Counted from the stretch's first letter, positions 18,501-26,919 are shown. The stretch is 64,000 nt of DNA from Nocardia suismassiliense (GCF_900269665.1 NZ_LT985361.1:8724174-8788173); one strand, 5' to 3'. Notes: a model not told the origin generated them from the letters alone. A program made the numbers and translations.

Positions 18501-19677
18501 GACCGCCCCCGCGCCGGGGCGCACCCGGCGGGAGATCGCGCCGTTCACCCGGCACGCACCGGTCCCCGCCGCGCTGGTGCGCAACGAGCCGCTCACCCTC
18601 AGTGACTCGCCGAAAGAGGTGCGGCAGTTCGGCTTCGATCTGCGGGGCCTGGAGGCCGACTACGAGGTCGGTGACTCGCTCGGCGTCTGGCCGACCAACG
18701 ACACCGCACTGGTGGACGAATGGCTGACCGGTGCCGGACTCGATGGCCGCCGGATCATCGAGGTCGACGATCGCGAACTGTCGCTGGCCGAGGCGTTGCG
18801 CACGCACTACGACATCAGCAAGGTGAGCAACGACCTGCTCACCTTCATCGCCGAACGCAACCCGAACACCCGGCTGGCCAAACTGCTGCGGCGCGACAAT
18901 CGCATCGAACTCGACAACTACCTGTGGGACCGGCAGGCCGTCGACGTGCTGCGCGACTTCCCGGTGCGGGCCGATTTGGTCGACTGGCTCGGCATACTGA
19001 AAAAGCTGCAGCCGCGCCAGTATTCGATCTCGTCGAGCCCGTTGGTCAGCCCCGACGAGGTGCAGCTGACCGTCGGCGTGGTGCGCTACGGCGATCCCGC
19101 CGCCACCGGATCGTCGGCCCGGCGCGGCGGCGTCTGCTCGACCTTCCTGGCCGATCGAGCGGGCACCGGACCCACCGCCGTGCCGATCTTCCTGCAGCGC
19201 GCACCACACTTCCGGCCGCCCGCCGACCCGACCGCCGCGATGATCATGGTCGGGCCCGGCACCGGCATCGCGCCGTTCCGCGGCTTCCTGCAGGAGCGCC
19301 GCGCGCTCGGCTGCACCGGCCGCAACTGGCTGTTCTTCGGCGAACAGCACGCCGCGCGCAACTTCTACTACCGGACCGAACTGGAAGACATGTTCCGCTC
19401 CGGCTTCCTCACCCGCCTCGACCTGGCCTTCTCCCGCGACCAGCGGGAGCGGATCTATGTGCAGCACCGGATGATCGAGCACGGCGCCGAGCTGTGGTCC
19501 TGGTTGTGCGACGGCGCGCACCTCTACGTCTGCGGCGACGCGACCAGGATGGCGAAGGACGTGGACGAAGCGCTGCTGCGCATCGCCCGCGTCCACGGCA
19601 ACCTCGACGAAGCGGGCGCCCTCGCCTTCCGCAAACAACTGGTCGCGCAGAAACGCTACGTGCGCGACGTCTACTGA
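15502..19677 (+). CDS. Assimilatory nitrate reductase fused to a CPR-like FMN/FAD flavoprotein reductase
   Basis: 1391 residues. Residues 1-~740 are a molybdopterin oxidoreductase: a [4Fe-4S] motif with Cys17, 20, 24 and 57, then 'EANSRLCMASAGTGY' supplying the Cys ligand of molybdenum as in NasA/NapA, and a molydopterin-dinucleotide-binding domain at ~600-730. Residues ~825-965 are a flavodoxin domain ('VTVLWASQTGTAEELA'). Residues ~1010-1391 are a ferredoxin-NADP reductase-like module with the FAD motif 'RQYSISSSP', the NADPH loop 'GPGTGIAPFRGFLQERR' and a C-terminal aromatic end (RDVY). Electrons would pass NADPH to FAD to FMN to Fe-S to Mo to nitrate in one cytosolic chain. No nitrate transporter or nirBD lies beside it. 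Such fusions are known in actinobacteria. Confidence 0.88.
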   Translation: MVDAGTTRADGTARTACSYCGVGCGVTVQTRAGADGAPVIAKVSGDKLHPANAGRLCTKGATHLELMRAPGRMETAFRRPERGQEPVPAPVDDVVREAADRLRAILDEHGPDAIALYVSGQLSLEAQYLATKLAKGYLRTVHIEANSRLCMASAGTGYKQSLGADGPPGSYDDFEHADLFFVIGANMADCHPILHLRMVDRVKAGAKLIVVDPRRTDTAARADLFLQIAPGTDLALLNGLLHLLVENGDVDQDFIAEHTEGWAGMPEFLADYPPARVAEITGLAEADIRTAAQWIGAAGEWMSLWTMGLNQSTHGTWNTNALCNLHLATGAIGRTGSGPFSLTGQPNAMGGREMGYMGPGLPGQRSVLSPADRAFVETAWGLEAGTIRDEVGPGTIEMFRELAAGNIKAAWIICTNPVATVANRKTVLDGLEAAELVIAQDAYAETATNAYADLLLPATLWAEADAVMVNSERNVTLLQRSVDPIGDTRPDWLLIAQVATAMGFPGFDFASGAEVFAEIKQFANPATGYDLRGMDFERLREGPMQWPCPEGAGARNAIRYLNDGVSQPLHVDAAGHRPRLAFATPSRRAVFWPRPHLPPAELPDDDFPFVLNTGRLQHQWHTMTKTGKIDKLNKLNGQPFVEVHPADAERLGVRAGDQLEIASRRGRAVLPVQISDRVRPGDCFAPFHWNDEHGEYLTINAVTNDAVDPASLQPEFKACAVSLRRVAVPEADPPHSPAVPTPALAAAHPLAALFGLDAAVTPMLTETERIYLSGYLAALQAVPVTGQPVLPAAAPMSAQSRLWIDGVLAGMYSRAAAPEAASAHPVTVLWASQTGTAEELAATVAARLTECGFAPRLLDMDSCAVDALTGDVLVISSTFGDGGPPDNGADFWNQLDSKAIRLTGVRYAVFALGDSSYDDFCGHGRKLDERFAEYGAVRLLDRVDSEPDFLEPAERWLDAIVALLGEGVETAAPETDPGPPAKVPAPSRGGGTMTAVLTRATAPAPGRTRREIAPFTRHAPVPAALVRNEPLTLSDSPKEVRQFGFDLRGLEADYEVGDSLGVWPTNDTALVDEWLTGAGLDGRRIIEVDDRELSLAEALRTHYDISKVSNDLLTFIAERNPNTRLAKLLRRDNRIELDNYLWDRQAVDVLRDFPVRADLVDWLGILKKLQPRQYSISSSPLVSPDEVQLTVGVVRYGDPAATGSSARRGGVCSTFLADRAGTGPTAVPIFLQRAPHFRPPADPTAAMIMVGPGTGIAPFRGFLQERRALGCTGRNWLFFGEQHAARNFYYRTELEDMFRSGFLTRLDLAFSRDQRERIYVQHRMIEHGAELWSWLCDGAHLYVCGDATRMAKDVDEALLRIARVHGNLDEAGALAFRKQLVAQKRYVRDVY

Positions 19678-19694
19678 ACGACGCACGGGTTCGG

Positions 19695-20729
19695 CTACAC
19701 CGCAGGAGGATTGAGGCGGGTGAAGTCGGCGAGGCGGTAGTACGGGTAGTAGGGGTAGGGCGGGGTGGTGGCGCTGGCCTTGTCGAGGCGGGTTATCTGG
19801 TCGGGGGTCAGTTCCCAGCCGATGGCGCCGAGGTTCTGGCGTAGCTGGTCCTCGTTGCGGGCGCCGACGATGACGGTGGCGACGGTGGGGCGGCGCAGCA
19901 GCCAGTTGAGGGCGATCTGCGGGACGGTCTTACCGGTTTCGGCGGCGAGTTCGTCGAGCACGTCGACCACGTCGTAGAGCTTGTCGTCGTCGACCGGCGG
20001 GCCAGCGGCGGCGGTCTGGTGCAACCGGCTGCCCTCCGGAAGGGGTTGGCCGCGCCGGATTTTGCCGGTCAGCCTGCCCCAGCCGAGCGGGCTCCAGACC
20101 ACCGCGCCGACGCCCTGATCCTGACCGAGCGGCATGAGCTCCCACTCGTAGTCGCGGCCGACGAGCGAGTAGTACACCTGGTGCGCGACATAGCGGGTGA
20201 GCCCGTGCTTGTCCGCCGCGGCAAGGGATTTCATCAGCTGCCAGCCGGCGAAGTTGGAGGCGCCGAGGTAGCGGATCTTGCCCGCGCGCACCAGATCATC
20301 CAGTGCGGCAACAACTTCTTCGACGGGGGTGCCCGCATCGAAGGCGTGCAGCTGGAACAGGTCGATGTAGTCGGTGCCGAGCCTGCGCAGCGAGGCTTCC
20401 ACCGCGCCGACCAGCCGGGCGCGGCCGGAACCGGCCTGCGTCGGGTCCGGGCCGGTGGGCAGCGAGGCCTTGGTGGAGATGAGCAGCTGATCGCGCCTGC
20501 CCTTGATGGCCGCGCCGAGCACTTCCTCCGAGGCGCCGTCGGAGTAGACGTCGGCGGTGTCGAACATGGTGACGCCCGCCTCCAGGCTGATGTCGACCAA
20601 CCGCCGCGCCTGCTCGGCATCGGTGTCGCCCCAGGCGCTGAACAGTTCGCCGCGTCCACCGAAGGTGCCTGCGCCGAAGCTCAGAGCCGGAACGTGCAGA
20701 CCTGATGCACCAAGCCGCCGGTACTCCAT
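19695..20729 (-). CDS. Aldo/keto reductase
   Basis: 344 residues from the ATG at 20729. A TIM-barrel NADPH-dependent reductase. The tetrad is visible: Asp and Tyr in 'DTADVYSDG', Lys in 'LLISTKASL', His in 'YIDLFQLHAFD'. 'GASNFAGWQL' and the C-terminal NADPH-binding 'VIVGARNEDQLRQNLGAI' are typical of the AKR12/YajO-like group. It is divergent from a TetR gene across an 82-bp gap with an inverted repeat, so it is probably the TetR target. Substrate unknown. Confidence 0.92.
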   Translation of the reverse strand: MEYRRLGASGLHVPALSFGAGTFGGRGELFSAWGDTDAEQARRLVDISLEAGVTMFDTADVYSDGASEEVLGAAIKGRRDQLLISTKASLPTGPDPTQAGSGRARLVGAVEASLRRLGTDYIDLFQLHAFDAGTPVEEVVAALDDLVRAGKIRYLGASNFAGWQLMKSLAAADKHGLTRYVAHQVYYSLVGRDYEWELMPLGQDQGVGAVVWSPLGWGRLTGKIRRGQPLPEGSRLHQTAAAGPPVDDDKLYDVVDVLDELAAETGKTVPQIALNWLLRRPTVATVIVGARNEDQLRQNLGAIGWELTPDQITRLDKASATTPPYPYYPYYRLADFTRLNPPAV

Positions 20730-20751
20730 TGTGACTCCTAAAGGGTCTATA

Positions 20752-20776
20752 GTTCCGTTAACACGTCGAACGGTAC
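20752..20776. promoter_or_regulatory. Inverted repeat, likely TetR operator
   Basis: Half-sites GTTCCGTT and AACGGTAC (7 of 8 bases symmetric) with a 9-bp spacer in the 82-bp gap between the divergent aldo/keto reductase and TetR genes. Confidence 0.5.
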
Positions 20777-20811
20777 ACCCGATCGACGCTAAATGAAACT
20801 GGAGACCCATT

Positions 20812-21432
20812 ATGACTGGAGACGAGGCGGTTCCCGGCTCGATCCGCCCTGGTGGCCGCACCGCTCGGGTGCGCGAATCCGTATTGCACGTCGCGGGCGA
20901 CCTGCTCGCCGAGCGCGGTTTCGCGCACCTGGACCTCGCGGAGGTCGCGGCCGCCGCCGAGGTCGGCAAGACCACCGTCTACCGCCGCTGGCGCACCCCC
21001 ACCGGTCTGGTCACCGACCTGCTGGCCGAGATGGCCGAGCAGTCGCTGCCGCATGCCGACACCGGATCGCTGCTCGGCGACCTCACCGCCAATGCCCGCC
21101 TGGTCGCCCGAACACTGACGGATCCCCGGCAGGGCAGGCTCTTTCAGGCCGTGATCGCCGCAGCCACCTGTGACGAGGCCGCCGCTGCGGCCCTGCGCCG
21201 CTTCTACGACGTCCGGCTCACCGAGTGGTCACCTTGCGTCGAACGGGCCGTGGAACGGGGCGAGGCGCCCGCAGGCACCGATCCCCGCGCCGTGCTCTCG
21301 GCAGTGTCCGCCCCGCTGTACTACCGCCTGCTCGCCAGCGGCGACCCGATCGATGAGCACGCCGTGACGTCCGCCGCCCGCGCCGCCGTAAACGCGGTCA
21401 GCGCAGGCATATTCGTCACCGGCGAACAGTGA
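20812..21432 (+). CDS. TetR family transcriptional regulator
   Basis: 206 residues. The N-terminal helix-turn-helix is 'LAEVAAAAEVGKTTVYRRW', preceded by 'VAGDLLAERGFAHLD'. The C-terminal ligand domain is the TetR_C-type with 'AAATCDEAAAAALRRFYDVRL'. Ribosome site CTGGAGAC. Divergent from the aldo/keto reductase, which it probably represses. Confidence 0.92.
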   Translation: MTGDEAVPGSIRPGGRTARVRESVLHVAGDLLAERGFAHLDLAEVAAAAEVGKTTVYRRWRTPTGLVTDLLAEMAEQSLPHADTGSLLGDLTANARLVARTLTDPRQGRLFQAVIAAATCDEAAAAALRRFYDVRLTEWSPCVERAVERGEAPAGTDPRAVLSAVSAPLYYRLLASGDPIDEHAVTSAARAAVNAVSAGIFVTGEQ

Positions 21433-21438
21433 GTCGCG

Positions 21439-22017
21439 CTACCCGGCCCAGGCGGCGCTGCGACCGGTGAGCGCGAGCACCCGGTCGAGCGCGGAGGCCT
21501 CGGCGGGGACCGGGAGCACCGGGCCGAAAAGACCCGGGGTGCCCTCGGGCGGGTTCTCCCGGAGCATGTCGAGCAGGATGGCGAGATCGGTGGCCGTCGC
21601 AGTGAAAGGCTGACCGGTGGCCTCGGCCAGATCCCAGCCGTGCACGACCAGCTCGTCGAGCGCGACCATGGCCATCACCGGCGCCTGCTCGCTGACCCCG
21701 CCCGCCTCCGTCACGCCGTCCCAGGCGCCCGGTTCGCGCCACGCGGCGACCAGCGCCTTCAGTTGCGCGGGAATGCGCGTGCGCCAATCGCCCGTCAGCG
21801 CGCGCTCCTCCCCCACGGTGGGTGCGACCGACCCCCCGACCGCCTCCTTCGTCGCCGCCTGGCGGAACGCCTCGGTCAGGTCGACGACGTGGGCGAGCAG
21901 ATCGCGCACGGTGGTATCCGCGCACGGCGTCTCGTTGGCGAGCTGCTCATCGGTGATGCGGACGACTACGGCCTCGAGTGCGGTGGCGGCCGGTTCGAAA
22001 TCGAATTCCGGGTTCAT
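21439..22017 (-). CDS. TIGR03086-type metal-binding protein (DinB/MDMPI fold)
   Basis: 192 residues from an ATG with ribosome site AGGAG. 'TPCADTTVRDLLAHVVDLTEAF' is the N-terminal signature of the mycothiol-dependent maleylpyruvate isomerase-like family, and 'ALDELVVHGWDLAEATGQ' carries the conserved HxWD metal-site motif. This four-helix fold uses mycothiol or a metal. The particular reaction is unknown. It is convergent with the TetR gene, 6 bp apart. Confidence 0.83.
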   Translation of the reverse strand: MNPEFDFEPAATALEAVVVRITDEQLANETPCADTTVRDLLAHVVDLTEAFRQAATKEAVGGSVAPTVGEERALTGDWRTRIPAQLKALVAAWREPGAWDGVTEAGGVSEQAPVMAMVALDELVVHGWDLAEATGQPFTATATDLAILLDMLRENPPEGTPGLFGPVLPVPAEASALDRVLALTGRSAAWAG

Positions 22018-22245
22018 GGGTTCTCCTGGGCAGGTCGGACGGCTCCTCTTGTGCAGACGGTGCGGCGCAGCGGGATTCATCGGTGCGCGCCTGCGCGGAG
22101 GTCGGCGGCCCGCCCGAGCCCTCGCGGCGCCGCGTGTCGCCGGCCGAATTCGCCTGGCTGCCAGGCCCGTCCGACCCCGCCGACCGGCGTACGCCGCGAC
22201 CAAGTCGTGACCGCGAAAAGCGCTGGAAAAGCGGACAATTGGTAG

Positions 22246-22482
22246 ATGAAGGGTGATCGAGTAGAGATCGTTGTCGACTTCGGCGACGGGTCTCGCAGTT
22301 ATGAAGTGGCCGCCACCCGTGCGGGGCGCCGAGTCGAGGTACGCATCGCGCGCGGTGTGGTGGAAGTCAGCGAGGTGACGCGCACCGGGACACCGGTGCG
22401 GACCGCACGATTCATGGCAGGGCGCACGCTGGCCCTCGTCGAATATCCGGCCAACGGCACCGGGGCGCTCGACGGCGAGTAA
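22246..22482 (+). CDS. Small conserved hypothetical protein
   Basis: 78 residues, beta-rich and positively charged ('VEIVVDFGDGSRSYEVAATRAGRRVEVRI'), no membrane segment or known motif. No strong ribosome site. Composition and codon use match neighbouring genes, so it is probably real. It lies between the DinB-like gene and menD. Confidence 0.6.
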   Translation: MKGDRVEIVVDFGDGSRSYEVAATRAGRRVEVRIARGVVEVSEVTRTGTPVRTARFMAGRTLALVEYPANGTGALDGE

Positions 22483-22615
22483 CCGGACGCCGCGGGGTTG
22501 CTCGGTGACCGGACCTGGCGCATGCTCGACAGTGCTGGACTGTTGTCCGCCTTGATTGTGGCGCGCCACAACTGGGTACGCCCCGACCGAGACCCACTGC
22601 GGAGAGGAGCGCACG

Positions 22616-22855
22616 ATGACCGATCGCAGCACGTCCACCGAGATGAATGCCGTTCCGGAGGCCGACCTGGCCGAACAGTCCATGCCCGCCTACCCGGACG
22701 ACGCACGCTACGCCGACGACGAACCCGACCAGGACGGCGCCATCGACCAGGAGATTGCCGAAAGCGTCGCCCGCGACACCTGGAGCGCCGATCCGGCCGA
22801 CGTGTTCGAACAGTCGATTCCCGTACCCCTCGACGACGAGCCGGATCCGGCCTGA
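22616..22855 (+). CDS. Small acidic protein with an internal repeat
   Basis: 79 residues from an ATG with ribosome site GGAGAGGAG. Strongly acidic (many Asp/Glu) and likely disordered. Two related segments are visible: 'LAEQSMPAYPDDA' near the start and 'VFEQSIPVPLDDE' near the end. Its stop is 24 bp from the convergent menD stop. Function unknown. Confidence 0.7.
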   Translation: MTDRSTSTEMNAVPEADLAEQSMPAYPDDARYADDEPDQDGAIDQEIAESVARDTWSADPADVFEQSIPVPLDDEPDPA

Positions 22856-22879
22856 TCGCGGTAGCCCGGGCAGTCCGGC

Positions 22880-24523
22880 TCAGGGACCGATCTTGGCGCG
22901 CACCGTCGCGTGCAGCTCGCGCAGGCTGGAACGCTCGGTAGCGACCTCGAGCACCCGGGTGCCGTGTGCGTTGCCCGCCAGTTCGACGGCCAGCTGCTCG
23001 GGATCGACCTGCCGGTGCGGGATGCGATAGGCCGCACACAGCGCGGCGAGATCCATCCCGTGCGGGGTGCCGAAGACGCGCTCGAAGACGCCCGCGTACT
23101 GCGGGTCGCCCTGCTCGAGCAGTTCGAAGATGCCGCCGCCGTCGTCGTTGGCCACCACGATGGTGAGATCGGCGGGGCGTGGCTCGCCGGGGCCGATCAG
23201 CAGGCCGGCGGCGTCGTGCAGGAAGGTCAGGTCGCCGATCAGCGCCACGGTGCGGCCCTCGTGCCGCAGCGCCGCACCGACCGCGGTGGACACGGTGCCG
23301 TCGATGCCCGCGACACCGCGGTTGGACAGCACCCGGATGCCCGGGCGCGGGTGCGACACCAGCGCGGCGTCGCGCACCGGATTGGAGGCGCCGAGCAGCA
23401 ACTGGTCGCCGTCGCGCAGCGCGTTCATCACCACGGCGGCCACGTGCAGTCCGGTCGGCTTGGGATGCCGGTCGAGTTCCTCGCGCACCACCTGATTGGC
23501 TTTCGCGTCGAGTTCGCGGCAGTAGGCCAGCCACTCCAGGCGCGGGGCGCCGGTGGTGACCGCCCTGGTTCCGGTGCCGAGCACATTGCCGGAGACATCG
23601 GGCCAGCGCGGGCCGGTGGTGAGCGCGTAGACCCGAACCGCCGGATCGGCAAGGACTTTGGAGACCTGACGGTGCAGTGTCGGCCGTCCGGTGATGATGG
23701 CTTGGCGCGGCTTCAGCAGCGGCAGCGCGAGCGGATGCAGGGCGGGACCGTGCATCGGGGCGGTGGGTTCCGCGACCGTCGGCAGGTCGGCGAGTTCCGG
23801 CCGCAGCCCGGCGCCGGGCCCGGAGATGACGACGGTGTCGGGGGTGAGATCGAGATCGAGCGGCACATCGAGCGTGGCGTATTGGGTTTTGGTCCACGCC
23901 TGGTCGTCCGCGCGGCCGCCCGGCGCCGTCTCGCCCGGCGCCAGATTGGGCACCAGCGGTTCGCGCAGCGGGATGTCGAAGTGCACCGGGCCCGCATTGC
24001 CGGAGCGGGTGCCGCGGGCCGCCGCCAGCACCCGGCAGACGGCCGAGCGCCACTGACTGTTCTGGTGGCCGTACGCCACACAGTCGGCCGTCTGGGCCTC
24101 CTCCTCGGCGAGGCCGAGGCTGATGGTGGCGCGGACCTGGCTACCGAACAGCCCGAGCTGCTCCACGGTCTGATTGGCGCCGGAACCGAGCATCTCGTAG
24201 GGCCGGTTGGCGCTGAGCACCACCAGCGGAATGCGCGCGTAATTGGCCTCCAGCACGGCCGGGCCGAGATTGGCCACCGCCGTCCCCGAGGTCATCACCA
24301 CGGGCACCGGCAGGCGGCTGGCCACCGACAATCCGATGGCGAGGAATCCGGCCGTCCGCTCGTCGATGCGCATGTGCAGCCGCAGCCGACCGGCCGCGTC
24401 GGCGGCCTGCAGTGCGAAGGCCAGCGGCGCGTTGCGCGAGCCGGGACACAGGACGACGTCGCGCACACCCCCACGCGCGAGTTCGTCCACCACGACCTGC
24501 GCTTGTGCTGTAGACGGGTTCAC
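22880..24523 (-). CDS. menD: 2-succinyl-5-enolpyruvyl-6-hydroxy-3-cyclohexene-1-carboxylate synthase
   Basis: 547 residues. A thiamine diphosphate enzyme joining isochorismate and 2-oxoglutarate, the first committed menaquinone step. The N-terminal 'DVVLCPGSRNAPLAFAL' and 'MRIDERTAGFLAIGLS' (with the catalytic Glu for ThDP) and the C-terminal 'IVVANDDGGGIFELL' metal/ThDP motif are intact. 'GNRGVAGIDG'-type sequence (SNRGVAGIDGTVSTAVG) is also present. Length and order fit Rv0555. Confidence 0.97.
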   Translation of the reverse strand: MNPSTAQAQVVVDELARGGVRDVVLCPGSRNAPLAFALQAADAAGRLRLHMRIDERTAGFLAIGLSVASRLPVPVVMTSGTAVANLGPAVLEANYARIPLVVLSANRPYEMLGSGANQTVEQLGLFGSQVRATISLGLAEEEAQTADCVAYGHQNSQWRSAVCRVLAAARGTRSGNAGPVHFDIPLREPLVPNLAPGETAPGGRADDQAWTKTQYATLDVPLDLDLTPDTVVISGPGAGLRPELADLPTVAEPTAPMHGPALHPLALPLLKPRQAIITGRPTLHRQVSKVLADPAVRVYALTTGPRWPDVSGNVLGTGTRAVTTGAPRLEWLAYCRELDAKANQVVREELDRHPKPTGLHVAAVVMNALRDGDQLLLGASNPVRDAALVSHPRPGIRVLSNRGVAGIDGTVSTAVGAALRHEGRTVALIGDLTFLHDAAGLLIGPGEPRPADLTIVVANDDGGGIFELLEQGDPQYAGVFERVFGTPHGMDLAALCAAYRIPHRQVDPEQLAVELAGNAHGTRVLEVATERSSLRELHATVRAKIGP

Positions 24524-24684
24524 CTCTCCAGCCTCTCAGACAGTGCGCGTCCCGTCTTCGTCGCCCTGCTCACACCCGGCGAGGGTGTTGCACTCCCACG
24601 AAACGCAGAACGCGCCGCACATCGGAAAGTACGGCCGCAGGCGGCCGGTCGATGTGCGACGCGTTCGTCGTGCACGGTCTTGAT

Positions 24685-25131
24685 TCAGTTGGCGTGCTTC
24701 TGAATCAGGTCGCCGACGCGCGGCAGCGCCTCGATGACGTTCTTCTTCGCCGACGAACGCATCGACGAGTAGACCTTCTTCAGCGCGGGCCGGGTGGAGG
24801 CTTCGGCGCGGGCGTCGGTGACCGAGAGCAAGGCCTCGGCAACCTCGTCGGACTTGGCGACCAGCAGATCGCCGAACGTGCCGGACCCCGTAGCGGTGTA
24901 TTCCTGCCAGAACGGGTCCAGCTGCGCAACGAGTTTGGGCGCCAACGACTCCAGGGCGTCGGGCACGATCGACGGGCTGATCTTCTTGACCGCCGCGTAG
25001 CCACCCTTCACAGCCAGGCCGGACGCACCACCCTTGTCCGAGACCTCGGCATCAAGAACCTCGACGGCATCGGCAAGGAAAGCCGGGCGCTTGGCGTCGT
25101 CGAGCAGGGATTCAGACAGTGCTGCAACCAC
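24685..25131 (-). CDS. Conserved hypothetical protein (DUF6918-like)
   Basis: 148 residues from GTG 25131, with ribosome site GGAGG nine bases upstream. It is soluble and mostly helical; 'KRPAFLADAVEVLDAEV' and 'ALKKVYSSMRSSAKKNVIEALPRVGDLI' look like a conserved actinobacterial family that I recognise only as of unknown function. It lies between menD and the thioesterase on the same strand. Confidence 0.7.
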   Translation of the reverse strand: MVAALSESLLDDAKRPAFLADAVEVLDAEVSDKGGASGLAVKGGYAAVKKISPSIVPDALESLAPKLVAQLDPFWQEYTATGSGTFGDLLVAKSDEVAEALLSVTDARAEASTRPALKKVYSSMRSSAKKNVIEALPRVGDLIQKHAN

Positions 25132-25274
25132 TTTCAGGTCCTCCGGAATAGGTTTCGATGAACGAGCAGGCGCAACTATACGCATCCCCGCGCAACTGGT
25201 CGCGGCACTCACCCGCTAACGCGGTGCGTCCCAAACGTGGCCTGCGCCACCGCAAATACAGACCGGACGGTCGC

Positions 25275-25931
25275 TCATGGCTGCCACGGCAGCAACTGGA
25301 CCATCAATCCTTCGCAGTCGGCGAGCACATTGCCCTGCTCATCGAGCAATTCGGCGGTGATGAAGGTCTTGCGGCCCTCGATCCGATCGACCCGCCCGCG
25401 CACGGTCAGCGGCGTCTCCAGCGGGGTGATCTTGCGGTAATTCACATGGAGATACGCGGTGCGACTGATTGGTCGTCCGGCGTAGTGCACGATCATGCCG
25501 AGCAGATCGTCGAACAGCAGCGGCAGCACGCCGCCGTGCGCGGCGCCGTTGCCGCCGAGGTGGAAACGGCGGAACTCACCGGTCATCCGGATGCCGTCCG
25601 GACCCGCCTCGGTCACCCGCCACGGCAGCAACAGCAGACTGCCGCGGCCGGGCAGTTCGACGGCGCGGCCCGCCGGTCCCTGCAATTCCGGTGCGCGGTA
25701 GGGATCCAGCAGCGCGATCAGCTGTTCGGCCTGGGCGAGCGCGTCACCGAAGACCTCGTCGGGTGCGTCAACGGAAACCGCGAGATCCTGCAAGGTGCGC
25801 ATCGCCTCGACGAACGGGGCGAAGTTGCGCCCGATCTTCGCGCGGGACACCTTCGGAAATCCCCCGTGTTTCTCGTACCGGGACTCGTCCACCGCACTGC
25901 GGTCGATAACCGGTTTCACTCGCTCGTTCAT
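25275..25931 (-). CDS. Hotdog-fold acyl-CoA thioesterase (PaaI-like)
   Basis: 218 residues. The C-terminal hotdog domain (~100-215) has 'LGGNGAAHGGVLPLLFDDLLG', the active-site helix of PaaI-type thioesterases with HGG and the catalytic acid. The N-terminal ~95 residues are helical. It is divergent from menB across 93 bp. Menaquinone synthesis needs a thioesterase for 1,4-dihydroxy-2-naphthoyl-CoA, the product of MenB, so that role is a reasonable inference but is not shown by sequence. Confidence 0.82.
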   Translation of the reverse strand: MNERVKPVIDRSAVDESRYEKHGGFPKVSRAKIGRNFAPFVEAMRTLQDLAVSVDAPDEVFGDALAQAEQLIALLDPYRAPELQGPAGRAVELPGRGSLLLLPWRVTEAGPDGIRMTGEFRRFHLGGNGAAHGGVLPLLFDDLLGMIVHYAGRPISRTAYLHVNYRKITPLETPLTVRGRVDRIEGRKTFITAELLDEQGNVLADCEGLMVQLLPWQP

Positions 25932-26024
25932 ACCTGCACGGTAACCCGTTGTTTTACACCGTCAAGTCGGGACACTTCGGACACCGGATCAGCCACCCGC
26001 GCACCGAGGGCAATAATCACTGGG

Positions 26025-26918
26025 GTGACGTTCACTCCGAAGTTGTGGCGACCCGTCCCCGGGTTCGAGAATCTGACCGACATCACCTACCACCGGCACA
26101 TCGAACAGGGCACGGTCCGTGTCGCGTTCAATCGACCGGAGGTACGCAACGCGTTTCGCCCGCATACGGTCGACGAACTCTATCGGGCATTGGACCACGC
26201 GCGGATGACCCCGGACGTCGGCGCGGTACTGCTCACCGGCAACGGCCCCAGCGAGAAGGACGGCGGCTGGGCCTTCTGCTCCGGCGGCGACCAGCGCATC
26301 CGCGGCCGCAACGGCTACCAGTACGCCAGCGGCGACACCGCGGACACCGTCGACCAGGCGCGCGCGGGCCGGTTGCACATCCTCGAGGTGCAGCGGCTGA
26401 TCCGGTTCATGCCGAAGGTGGTCATCGCGCTGGTGAACGGCTGGGCCGCGGGCGGCGGGCACAGCCTGCACGTGGTCTGCGACCTGACGCTGGCCAGCCG
26501 CGAGCACGCCCGCTTCAAGCAGACCGACGCCGACGTCGGCAGCTTCGACGGCGGTTACGGCAGCGCCTATCTCGCGAAAATGGTGGGCCAGAAGTTCGCC
26601 CGCGAGATCTTCTTCCTCGGCCGCCCGTACACCGCCGAGGAGATGCACCAGATGGGCGCGGTGAACAAGGTGGTCGACCACGCCGAGCTGGAAAATGTTG
26701 CGCTGGAATGGACCGCGGACATCAACGGCAAGTCACCGCAGGCGCAGCGCATGCTCAAGTACGCGTTCAACCTGCTCGACGACGGACTGGTCGGCCAGCA
26801 ATTGTTCGCCGGTGAGGCGACGCGCATGGCCTACATGACCGACGAGGCCGTCGAGGGCCGCGACGCGTTCCTGGAGAAGCGCAAGCCCGACTGGACCCCC
26901 TACCCCTGGTACTTCTGA
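26025..26918 (+). CDS. menB: 1,4-dihydroxy-2-naphthoyl-CoA synthase
   Basis: 297 residues from GTG 26025. A crotonase-fold enzyme closing the ring of O-succinylbenzoyl-CoA. 'NRPEVRNAFRPHTVDELY' and 'WAFCSGGDQRIRGRNGYQYA' carry the oxyanion and CoA sites, and 'DADVGSFDGGYGSAYL' holds the catalytic Asp of this subgroup. 'AYMTDEAVEGRDAFLEKR' ends the protein with the conserved C-terminal contact. Very close to the mycobacterial enzyme. The next gene starts one base after the stop. Confidence 0.97.
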   Translation: MTFTPKLWRPVPGFENLTDITYHRHIEQGTVRVAFNRPEVRNAFRPHTVDELYRALDHARMTPDVGAVLLTGNGPSEKDGGWAFCSGGDQRIRGRNGYQYASGDTADTVDQARAGRLHILEVQRLIRFMPKVVIALVNGWAAGGGHSLHVVCDLTLASREHARFKQTDADVGSFDGGYGSAYLAKMVGQKFAREIFFLGRPYTAEEMHQMGAVNKVVDHAELENVALEWTADINGKSPQAQRMLKYAFNLLDDGLVGQQLFAGEATRMAYMTDEAVEGRDAFLEKRKPDWTPYPWYF

Positions 26919-26919
26919 C

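Noticed and set aside
15403..19686. Very long open frames on the minus strand opposite the nitrate reductase fusion
   Set aside because: They are shadows caused by high-GC codon bias; no ribosome sites or recognisable domains, and composition (repeated Arg/Gly/His/Gln) is typical of antisense frames.
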